Shown here: positions 14,366 to 23,533 of the stretch, one piece after another
How positions within the stretch are numbered: position 1 is the first letter of the stretch
How the letters are laid out: the number at the start of each line of letters is the position of its first letter
From: Rhizomucor pusillus
Lineage: Eukaryota; Mucoromycota; Mucoromycetes; Mucorales; Lichtheimiaceae
Assembly: GCA_900175165.2 (NCBI GenBank)
Contig: FWWN02000674.1
Span: 65,628 to 129,627, forward strand
Direction of reading: 5' to 3'
DNA: 64,000 bases
Made by a program: the position numbers and the translations under genes
The notes under the pieces: model-generated
Database searches by the model: none
What the model saw: the letters and a program-made list of their open reading frames with translations, nothing else
Told to the model about the DNA's origin: nothing

Positions 14366-15816
14366 TCATTTGTTTCGTTTTCTTGACAGCGAGCGTGTCA
14401 GTTTGCGAGTAGAAGACGTGAGCGAAGTAGCAGACGGTGAAGAAGGAAGAGGAGAAGAATTTGAGCCGAATCCGACCAAATCTTCGCCCAAGCAACCCTT
14501 GTCGCGTTCAATGCCGACAGTCGACCATTCAGAGCCATAGTGGTGGCCGGGATAGACCACGACTCGATCGTCCAGCGCGCCCAGCGTTTGCCGTAATGTC
14601 TTTTCCATCACCTTTTTGTCTCCGCCAGGAAGATCTGTGCGACCGCAAAATCCACACAGCAGCGTATCGCCTGCCAACAATCGACAATCATTCACTAGAA
14701 GCGATTGGGAGCCGGGAGTGTGTCCAGGCGTCGGTATAAAGCGGATACGCGTCCTGCCGATTTCTAAAACCTCTGTCACTTCCGTACATGTTGATACGAG
14801 TTTGTTTGCAGGTATGCCCGGGTTGCCTTGGCGAATATACTCGATATCGTCAGGATGTACGTATGCTTTGATGTGTGGCAGTTTTTTCAGTAACGTGGCG
14901 AGCCCTGGAATTTTGATGGGCAGTGTGTCGTACGGTGCCGGGGGAGACCCGCCAACGTGATCGAAATGGTGATGAGTAATTGATGTCGCAACCACGTTGT
15001 AACCTAATTCATCCACTAGCCGCAATATCCCGTCAATATCCCAGCACTGCCCTAAGATGTAGTTACATGAGCGAGACTGTGTGCTTGATATCATCATCCC
15101 GGTATACTTGCCGCGTCCACCAACACACAACTTTTCGTCTTTTCATCCGCTACAATGTAAATAATATTGCGCATAACTCGAGCAAACTCATAGATGCGGT
15201 TCTGTATGGGGTTGCGGAAATGCCGCTCTGTTGCAATATCACGTCCTGCCATCAACTGGATAATCGACAAGCCCATTGTCTGATTGTCCTTTTCCAAAAG
15301 AGCTTTAGCGACGCGCGAGCTAATTTCTGTATTGTCTGGATCCTACACATAGCAGACTCGGTAAAAAACAGAGATCACACAATACTCTTTAAGGGCCTTG
15401 CTACTACCTTTTCCAGTGCATCCTTGTAGCATCTTATAGCATCATCGTATTGCTGGATCTTCATGTATACCTCGCCCAGACGGAAATAACCCTTTAAGAA
15501 AAATATTATATATCGCGCGTTAGAATGGATATTGTCTTTTCTCCTCCTGATTGCTTGCCTTGGCCCAACTCGGTGCTAGCCGAATAGCTCGAGCAGCGTC
15601 ATCTCGAGCTTCATTGTAGTTTTTCATCAGCAAGTAGCAGACGCTTCGGTTCGAGTGCACGAGTGCGACGAACTCATTGCTTGCAGTGCCGGTGCAATCG
15701 TTAATGACCCTTGAGTATTCCTGGATAGCTTCTGCGTACAGACGCCGTTCATAGAGCTCGTTGCCGCGACAAGTCCACTTGTATGCCTTGTCATTTGGAG
15801 CCGGTGGAGGAGTCAT
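14366..15816 (-). CDS. TPR / metallo-beta-lactamase (glyoxalase II-like) fusion protein
   Basis: Four main exons. The N-terminal exon (15520-15816) and the next (about 15405-15492) encode three tetratricopeptide repeats: KWTCRGNELYERRLYAEAIQ, ALVHSNRSVCYLLMKNYNEA and GYFRLGEVYMKIQQYDDAIR. After a short linker the protein continues into a metallo-beta-lactamase domain beginning IYIVADEKTKSCVLVDAA. The metal-binding motif THHHFDHVGG is intact (H-x-H-x-D-H), with later ligands in FIPTPGHTPGS, LLAGDTLLCGFCGR and VVVYPGHHYGSEW. This is the hydroxyacylglutathione hydrolase/persulfide-dioxygenase-like fold, so a thioester hydrolase is plausible, with the TPRs as a chaperone- or partner-binding module. 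The C-terminus is Ser/Arg-rich (LTRSLSRKRNK). Single-gene reading is supported by in-phase introns; substrate is unknown. Confidence 0.82.
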
Positions 15817-15923
15817 ATTGTTGAAATAGCAAGAAAAAGGAAGTAAAATTCATGGTTGCACAGCTGCTGAAGCCGGCTCTCTCTCTCTCTTCTTTTTTCT
15901 TTAGGTTTGTTTTTCCCCCCAAT

Positions 15924-16364
15924 ATGTACGAAAATTGGAGCAATGACATGCAGCACCGCATTTGCATGCTCAAGTGGTACAAGCTGAAGGATGTCTTGGT
16001 TTACATTCATACCATTCAACATCGCCTCGTGGATGGCAAAACCTGGTGCGCTATCCCCAAACTGCAAGACTACCCGTGTCCCGCCAATGAATCCTTGCGG
16101 TTCCCAGAAAAAGATGCGTACATTTGCGAAGCTGTCGGGGACTGGAGCTCTATTTTCTGCAAACTGCAGCTTTTGCTAGGCATCCTCAAAGATCACAGCA
16201 AGTTGTACGAATATTATCCCGGAGTACATTCGGTGGGAGAAGTCGAAACGACGATTGTCGATCTTACTCATGATATATTGCAAAACATTGAAATCTTCAA
16301 GGATATCTTCACTCGAAACTCGTTTGAAGCGAGATACAGTCTTGCTTGGAAAGATTTTAGATGA
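15924..16364 (+). CDS. Uncharacterised protein, about 146 residues
   Basis: Single-exon gene beginning MYENWSNDMQHRICMLKWYK. I do not recognise it. It is Trp/Tyr/Leu-rich and mostly helical by eye, with no signal peptide, membrane segment or metal motif. I chose 15924 instead of the upstream in-frame ATG at 15852 because the intervening codons (Ser/Phe run) look like untranslated pyrimidine-rich leader. It is divergent from the TPR/metallo-hydrolase gene, with 107 bases between start codons, and convergent with beta-tubulin, ending 119 bases from the tubulin stop. A structured C-terminal helix pair (VETTIVDLTHDILQNIEIFK) argues that it is a real protein. Confidence 0.6.
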   Translation: MYENWSNDMQHRICMLKWYKLKDVLVYIHTIQHRLVDGKTWCAIPKLQDYPCPANESLRFPEKDAYICEAVGDWSSIFCKLQLLLGILKDHSKLYEYYPGVHSVGEVETTIVDLTHDILQNIEIFKDIFTRNSFEARYSLAWKDFR

Positions 16365-16483
16365 TCAGCAGCAGCAGGTTTACTTATTGATTGCAGATGT
16401 GTGTGACAACGAAAAAGAAAAAAAAAAGAAAATGAAGGGAATAAATCAAGCACATAAAATGTTGCTTTGCAATTGGTATTTAT

Positions 16484-18298
16484 CTAATCTTCGAGAGGCT
16501 GTTCCTCCTCTTCTTCGAGGTATTCGTCTTCCTCCAACATCTCTTCTTCAGCGGTAGCTTCCTGGTACTGTTGGTATTCGGACACAAGATCGTTCATGTT
16601 GGATTCGGCTTCAGTGAACTCCATTTCGTCCATGCCTTCGCCGGTGTACCAGTGCATGAAAGCCTTGCGACGGAACATGGCAGTGAATTGCTCGTTGACA
16701 CGCTTGAAGAGTTCTTGGATAGCAGTGCTGTTACCAATGAAAGTACCAGACATCTTGAGACCAACAGGAGGGATGTCACAGAGCGAAGTCTTGACACTGT
16801 TGGGGATCCATTCAACGAAGTAAGACGAGTTCTTTTGTTGGACAGCCAACATCTGGTTCTCGACTTCCTTGGTCGACAATCGACCACGGAACATGGTGGC
16901 AACAGTCAAGTAACGGCCGTGACGAGGGTCGGAAGCAGCCATCATGTTGCGGGCATCGAACATTTGAGCGGTGAGTTCAGGGACGCTCAAGTTGCGGTAT
17001 TGCTGAGAACCAAAAGCGGTCAAGGGGGCAAAACCGACCATGAAGAAGTGAAGACGAGGGAAGGGAACTAATCAAAATAGTCAGTGGATGGTCATTTGTG
17101 TGAGACCAAAATCTCTTTTTCTCTCTTACCCATGTTGACGAACAACTTGCGCAGATCAGAGTTGAGCTGACCGGGGAAACGCAAGCTGGTGGAGACACCG
17201 GACATGACGGCGGAGACGAGTTGGTTCAACTCGCCGTAACCAGGGTTAGTGAGCTTCAAAGTACGGAAGCAGATATCGTACAAGGCTTCGTTGTCGATAC
17301 AGAAAGTGGCATCACAGTTTTCGACCAACTGATGCACAGTCAAAACAGCATTGTAAGGTTCCACAACAGTGTCTGACACCTTGGGCGAAGGAACCACGGA
17401 GTACGTGCAGAGCATACGATCCGGGTACTCTTCACGGATCTTGGAAAGCAAAAGAGAGCCCATACCAGAGCCAGTACCACCACCCAACGAGTGTGCAAGC
17501 TGGAAACCTTGAAGGCAGTCTGTGTGCTCGGCTTCCTTGCGGATGATATCCAAGACAGATTCGACAAGTTCTGCACCTTCGGTGTAGTAACCCTTAGCCC
17601 AGGAGTTACCGGCACCAGATTGACCATATACGAGGTTGTCTGGACGGAAGAGCTTGCCGTAGGTGCTGCCACGGATAGCATCCATGGTTGCGGGTTCAAG
17701 ATCAACGAGAACGGAACTGGGCACACACGAAGAAGAAATGCTGTCAGTAACTGCGCGACTTGCCACAGCATCCCTTGCTTACCGAGGTACATATTTTCCA
17801 GTGGAACCTTCGTTGTAGTAGACCTGCAAGCAAGGGGCGACGGATAAGTTTTTTTTACACTTTAAATATTCCAAAGGACTCTAAAGGGACTACTTGCATT
17901 AATTCTTTCGAGCTGCAGGTCGTTGTCACCGACGTATGCGCCAGAGCCGTCGATGCCGTGCTCTTGGCTGATAGTTTCCCAGAACTTTTGACCGATCTAA
18001 ACATGTGTGACGTGGTTAGTACATGCATGCAGAAACACAAACTTGTCGGGCCTTGTCCCGTCTTTCCCTCACAGCGAACATGGAGAAAGACAAGGCTGTT
18101 TGTGTGGTATGTGTTCTTTTTTAACGAACCTGGTTACCGCACTGGCCTGTAGAACGCAAAAAGAAGAGAACAAGCAAGGTCAGTTTTTTCAAGTTTCAGG
18201 GATCTCGACAGCAACGATCTCGGGCCACCCAAGACGCGTCGTCGTGACAAGGGCGAGGATATACACATACCAGCTTGAACGTGAATGATTTCTCTCAT
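16484..18298 (-). CDS. Beta-tubulin
   Basis: Six exons encode 451 residues, from [15 protein letters not shown] to an acidic tail ending EEEQPLED. The MREI autoregulation signal and the GTP-binding GGGTGSGMG (residues 140-148) are present. The first exon codes only the first nine residues plus one base; further exons lie at about 18131-18148, 17897-17999, 17782-17825, 17130-17720 and 16484-17070. By direct count the residues at classical benzimidazole positions are His6, Tyr50, Gln134, Cys165, Tyr167, Ala198, Phe200 and Leu240. Positions 167 and 198 are usually Phe and Glu in sensitive fungi. The codon for Ala198 is at 17308-17310 and for Tyr167 at 17401-17403. Phe at 255 (RKLFVNM) is also unusual. 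A TATA-like TTTATATAGA lies just upstream of the start. Confidence 0.97.
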
Positions 18299-18762
18299 GC
18301 TGTTTTATATAGATTAAATTGAGGATATGTAGATGGATGGGGTATGAAGTGGAAGAAAAGCAAAGAAAGAAGAAACGAATGATGACCGGTGACAGGCACC
18401 CACAGGGGATGAAAAAAGTAGGACGCACGTCGGGCGGGGTTAAAAGAGCACGATGCTGGTGCAACTTGTTCGGCATCTTCCGCCTGCCTGCCGTCCTTTG
18501 GTTCTTTTTTTTCTTCTTCTTCTTCTGCCCTCGTCGATCTTTACAAACACCGAGAGAGAGAGAGTGTGTGTGTGTGTGCGACGGATGGCATCTTTTCACA
18601 TCGCCCCTCTAATCCTGTAGTTAACAGTGAGAACGAAAATGCATACACACGGTGGTGGGGGATGCAATGCTCGAAAAAAGTTAGTGCATGTGGAGCATGT
18701 CCTCGTTGCGCAACTCCTAAAGATGGGAATCGGCCTTCATTCCCTTTGCTCGCTGCTCCGTT
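18299..18762. promoter_or_regulatory. Beta-tubulin 5' region
   Basis: The bases directly upstream of the tubulin start include an AT-rich TATA-like element and, further out (18500-18580), a long pyrimidine tract and a GAGA/GTGT simple repeat on the plus strand. Pyrimidine-rich leaders are common in highly expressed fungal genes. No other motif is recognised. Confidence 0.4.
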
Positions 18763-19131
18763 TCACCTGGAGGGGGCGCTGTAGCATGTGCTACTGTGCA
18801 ACGTTCCCGTTTCTGTGACAGCTTGCAGCACTGTATAACTCTGTAAAAAATCGCCCAGCCCGTCGTCATTCTTATCAGCCAGTCATATAATACATACTGG
18901 ATTAATACACGCATTGCTGCCTTGACATCTCCAGGAGTACCCCTTGCAGTTTCTTGAATCGGAGTCAGGGTCTCTCTCACACTCTTCTTCAAAGGGCGAG
19001 CATGGCTAACACGGAGACGTGGAGGAACAAGTATGTAAATTTTACTAAATGATACTGAAAAGGAATGGGTCTGTACATACATAAGATAAGGATTTTGAAG
19101 GAGCGATGTGAGAATTGCCTGCCTCTACCAT
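18763..19131 (-). CDS. Possible small spliced gene (doubtful)
   Basis: A minus-strand exon at about 18900-19045 reads LVPPRLRVSHARPLKKSVRE and continues QETARGTPGDVKAAMRVLIQ, ending at a GTATGT donor; after a 57-base GT-AG intron it would go on in phase (SYTVLQAVTETGTLHSS) to a TGA at 18763. An upstream ATG at 19131 opens MVEAGNSHIAPSKSLSY before another GTATGT donor. The first junction does not join in phase with any acceptor I can find, so either the first exon is wrong or this is chance. I recognise no family. Confidence 0.22.
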
Positions 19132-19309
19132 TATTTCATAGTGGAAAGGAAAAGTAGAAAAAAATGAATGTACAACATACGATCAAAGAAACGAACGGGA
19201 AGAGAGTGAAGGAGAATGAGTGTGGGTGGTGGATGGATATATAGATGAAAGTAGATAGATAAACATATGTAGATATATGAGCTTAGGAAAGGGTATCACT
19301 CGGAAATCG

Positions 19310-20683
19310 TTACTGGTTTACTTTTTGCTCAATGGCTGCGCGGTGAGATCGATTGTTCCATTGACTTTCAAGTTGGGTTATCCAGGATGTAATGAGAGCG
19401 AGTCTATCGACGAGGGCGACTGTGCGTAGGATGGCGTAACGTTCTGCACCGCTGACAGGCAAAACCACAGCAGCCCACCATCCGACAGCTGCAGGATGGT
19501 TAGGACTAGGCAGAGGGCCGTGAATACGTTGCATAGTTTCGAACCAGAGCGGGCCCATCAAGCAGTCCGAGCTTGCATTTAAAAACGAAGAAGCCGACGG
19601 TGGTGTTCCTGCTGCTGCTGCTGCTGCTGCTGCTGTAGGTTGCGGAATCGTGCCCATTTTGGTAAGAAAGTTGTGTATAGTTTGAGCAGATCTGTAAATG
19701 TCAGCGTTGAAGATCATCATTTCTGCGTCGTCGTCTTCAGATATCAGCTGAAAATCTGCGGCGAGAATGGACGGGTCGCATAGGTTATCTGTTGCGTGCG
19801 TGTTGGTGACCCTAAAGCGAGCTCGGCCGACAACATCCATAACGACAGACGAACCAGTCTGGTGCTCGATGGACACTATTTGGACTATAGTGCCGTACTG
19901 TGAAATGTTAGGCCGAGCACGATGCACTGTGGCTATGCAAATTCCTTTGTACTGCTCGCACGAGAAGACGGCGCGTTGAAGCATTCTCAAATGCGGCGGT
20001 GCAAAAATGGGCAACCGCGCTTGCTGCCCTGGGAGGATAACGAGACCCGAGATATACATATTTGCATTTTTAGTTTCTGAGGATGATGACAGGGACGCGA
20101 CATCGGCTGTTGAAGATGGACGTCCTGCGGGTGTGACAATTCGGACGAATGTCTGTAAAAGGTTGTTGGGTGCACCCTCATTCTGTATATGATTATATCG
20201 AGGGAGAGGACGGAGGCATTTGATACACGTATCGGACGTTATTCTGAGCTTTAGGAGACATAAGCGGCAATATACGTGCCCGCAGTGCATGGTGATAGGT
20301 TCGTTCATGACTTGGAAGCATTTGCTGCAGCATATAATTTCGATGCATGTTTCTCGGATGCTGGAATCATGTTTGATCAACTTTGCGCCGGGAGAAGGAC
20401 TCTGAATTGAACTTTTAAGTTGGCATAGTTGTTGCACTGCCTCGTCGACGTGCGTTTCGTTGTTAGGACCGAATAAATGGGCTGCTCTTTTGCATTGTTG
20501 CACCGGACATAGAAACGATTGATGTGGGCGATGCTGCTGCTGCTGCTCATAAATAGTAGGCGGTGGGACGCAGCTTTGGCAAACAGTCGCGCCGCAAGAA
20601 AGTGTTGTCGGGTCGACGAGATCGCGCTTGCAGACGGGACAAACCAGCAGCCTTTCGAGGAAATCAGAGAGCAGCACCTTCAT
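19310..20683 (-). CDS. Double RING-finger, Lon substrate-binding domain protein (LONRF-like)
   Basis: 457 residues in one exon. The first RING-like motif runs LLVCPVCKRDLVDPTTLSCG with CQSC following; a second is CSKCFQVMNEPITMHCGHVY with CRLC and CIKC. After a linker, residues about 210-455 match the Lon N-terminal (LAN/PUA-like) domain: RAVFSCEQYKGICIATVHR, QYGTIVQIVSIEHQ, DVVGRARFRV and a closing ERYAILRTVALVDRLALITSW. This RING plus Lon layout is that of LONRF E3 ubiquitin-ligase candidates. A poly-Ala tract sits near residue 365. The start at 20683 leaves a short N-terminus right before the first RING, so it is reasonable. Confidence 0.88.
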   Translation of the reverse strand: MKVLLSDFLERLLVCPVCKRDLVDPTTLSCGATVCQSCVPPPTIYEQQQQHRPHQSFLCPVQQCKRAAHLFGPNNETHVDEAVQQLCQLKSSIQSPSPGAKLIKHDSSIRETCIEIICCSKCFQVMNEPITMHCGHVYCRLCLLKLRITSDTCIKCLRPLPRYNHIQNEGAPNNLLQTFVRIVTPAGRPSSTADVASLSSSSETKNANMYISGLVILPGQQARLPIFAPPHLRMLQRAVFSCEQYKGICIATVHRARPNISQYGTIVQIVSIEHQTGSSVVMDVVGRARFRVTNTHATDNLCDPSILAADFQLISEDDDAEMMIFNADIYRSAQTIHNFLTKMGTIPQPTAAAAAAAAGTPPSASSFLNASSDCLMGPLWFETMQRIHGPLPSPNHPAAVGWWAAVVLPVSGAERYAILRTVALVDRLALITSWITQLESQWNNRSHRAAIEQKVNQ

Positions 20684-21243
20684 GCTCTTTTGCAGGATTG
20701 TAAGGCGAAGAGAGAGAGGGAAAAAAGGAAAGATGTCAAAGACAATGGGTAATGATGATTTAGAAATTAGCTATGGCACATCAATGCAATTATTGCTTTT
20801 TTGCAATAACATTCATTTCCATTTACCTCGCTCGCTCCAGTCGATGACAATCGGCAGGAAACCCTGAAATCATCGATCGCGACGCTGCTCTTTTTATTCC
20901 CGATTTGGCGGGGCCGCGGGCTCTCCATTGTGCAAGAAAGATGATCGTAATAGCATCCCTCACTTATTTTTTCCCTTTCATTTCGCTCGTTTCAGGAACA
21001 AAAGCCAGGTCCCGACAGAGTAACCACGTGCGTTTCCTTGCCGGATACGGCGACTGTGCCCGGTTCGCGAAAACAATGCGATAAGTCAAGCTACTGCTGC
21101 CTTGTTTACTCAGTCGCAGTACTCAGTACTCAATGTTGCATTGCATGTCAATTCGTCACACCGTAATTAGGTTTTCCCATATTTTTTCTGGCGCCGAAAA
21201 TATATCGAAACCATCGAAGGACCAAAAAGAATTTTTGTTTGCT
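20684..21243. other. Intergenic region
   Basis: 560 bases between two minus-strand genes. It includes the presumed promoter of the RING/Lon gene and the 3' side of the XPG-like gene. No gene, tRNA or repeat is recognised. Confidence 0.5.
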
Positions 21244-23335
21244 TTATCCGTCAAAGTTACATCCAAAGCTTAAAATATCAAACATGTTTGGCCCACCACG
21301 TGAGGTTTGCATTGTAGCTTTCTTGGAACTTTGCGAACCTGCATTCGAGCATCGTTTCCGTCGAGTCCGCTTTGCATCCTCGATGCAATCTGAGTACTCT
21401 ACATCACCCTTCAATCCGTACATCGTTGCACTGTAGCAGGAGTCAAACACGTCCTGCACATGACTCCCAAAATCCTTCAGGATTCGTTCGGCGCTGACGC
21501 CACGTCGTGCAAGATTCAGACAGGCGTGAACGTGTAGCCCGTCGTAAACTTGAGTCAACAATGCGTCTTTGTCCCAGAAAGGGAGACATAACGCTTGCGC
21601 TAGCAAGTGTGAACACAGTATGACGGTTTGGAACTGTGTGGTGATGTGAATGTTACGCTTCTTGAGCGGCGGAGGGTTTGATCTTGGCAGCAGCTCTGGT
21701 ACCTTTGCGGTTTTTCCCAAAATCGGCGCTAGTGATCGGATGCAACCCGTCAGCAACCCAACAATTTCGTAATCCTTGAGCCGATCGTCAGTTGCTCGAG
21801 CTGTTTGATGTATAAAGTAACGCAGGCACAGAACAAGCGGCTGCAAGTTTGCATCTAATTGATTCAACCGCTGCTGTACTTGTTCGTTTACTGCAAAGTG
21901 CATCTGCAGCAGGATTTTTCTTCTTGTCACCGCATCCTGCTGGATAATCGAAGTGGGATTTTCTGCAAATTCTTGGGGCCACAAGCCTTGCACAGGCTCC
22001 GTGTGGATATGTTGCTTTTCTCGGATATACTCTGTCACCCTTGGTGATTCATCATCTTGTTGATCATGTAATACAAGGGTATACAAATACTGCCGAAGAA
22101 GCCTGCTTACTTTCCAGCTTGATGCTTTTTCCAGATCTTCAATAAAGATGTTTGTCCAAAATTCATTCGTTGCTGCTAGGTTCGTCAAATGTCGACTTTT
22201 GCGTTTGAGGTCAAGCGTTTCTTTTGTCTTAGTTGCTTGCTCAGGTGTTCGAGGCAGATACGGACTGAGTGGATCATATTGTCGCACTGATTCTAAAATA
22301 GCCGTTTCCAGGTTGCCAAGCTGTGCCTCCGTTGCTCCATTTCTTGCCATAAGATCCTTCAAGTTTTCGGTTACCAGCTCGATAACCTTGTCGGCAGCAA
22401 TGTTGTCTGGAACAATACGCCGCAAAAATTCCGCTACAAATCGTGGCCAATTGCTCATATTGTTCTTGCAACGGAAACCTTGTTCTGCACACCAGTCAGT
22501 GATCGGCCCACGGACGAGCTGGTAATCCAGATAATCGTTCCCGAGTAAAACGCCAATGATGGGCATCATATCCAGCTTCACATGCAGAAGCTCACTTAGG
22601 AGCTGCGGCCGGTAGACAGACGCAGACACATTGCATTTCTTTCCTTGGCAACTGATCGTCAACTCATCAAGGGGAATGTATCCTTTGCCAGTCCGTGGAT
22701 ATATATGCATATCCGAGTCTTTGGAAACCACGTAGCCAGAATACTCATGTGCCGCTTGCGCCACTAATTCATCAGCTTCTGCTTCGCAGACTATGGGATC
22801 GCATCCGATCTGCTGAAGAGTTTGAAAGCAAACTTCTAGCATCAGGGGTGGTATAAGATATAGATCGCCCCAGTACTGTACGCCACTTTCCGCCGAATCC
22901 CCACGGTTCGCATTATTGATCTGTGATATATTCGCCATTGTCGTTACTGTGCGATCAACGTAATTCCGATATCTTCTGAGCCGCGTGGCATGCTTATTTG
23001 CAGGTAACGCTCCATCGAAAAGAAACGTCAAACGGATACCGGCTTTTCTCAACAATTTGATATCTTCTGCAATGTGGCTAGCTATATCTGCATACTGACC
23101 TACGGTAGCACGCATGCACTTTATCAATTTGGAAAACTCTCTCGGATAACCAAATCCGCGCTAATGCACTACCTCCGTGGGTCCAGTCATTCCGGTACTT
23201 TGACGCATAGTGGTACGCAAAAGCGTTGCCATCCACTACAAAGTGATCCGAGCTCGCATCGTCGCATGTCCATTCAACTCTTGTGCTCAAAGTATTGTGA
23301 TTCCGAACAAAATTTGGAAGGCCCTGGATACCCAT
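21244..23335 (-). CDS. Asteroid/XPG-like PIN-domain protein
   Basis: Two exons joined by a GT-AG intron at about 23109-23171. The first exon starts MGIQGLPNFVRNHN, the usual XPG/FEN1-family start in which the Met-Gly is followed by a helix, and has an acidic VVDGNAFAYHY strand. The second exon continues LTFLFDGALPANKHATRLRR, CEAEADELVAQAAHEYSGYV and VVSKDSDMHIYP, giving the N and I regions with metal-binding acidic residues (D in FLFDG, E-x-E-x-D, SKDSD). The rest, about 400 residues, lacks the XPG helix-hairpin-helix and matches the layout of Asteroid (ASTE1) and related proteins. Nuclease activity is plausible because the acidic residues remain, but Asteroid biochemistry is variable. Head-to-head with the Nan1 gene, 198 bases apart. 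Confidence 0.83.
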
Positions 23336-23533
23336 TTCTAAGGCTGAACGGACCAGGCATATCACACTGACAAGAAATGGACACAGAAAAGCCACGCAAT
23401 TTTCCCAAATTTCAAGAACCTGCTTGCTCCACCATTTTCAGACCAGCCTCGCTACTCGCTCGCTCTAGATCGCTATGACGGTAATGTGCAGCACAGTGGC
23501 AAACTTTTCGCAACATATTATTTATATTTTATT

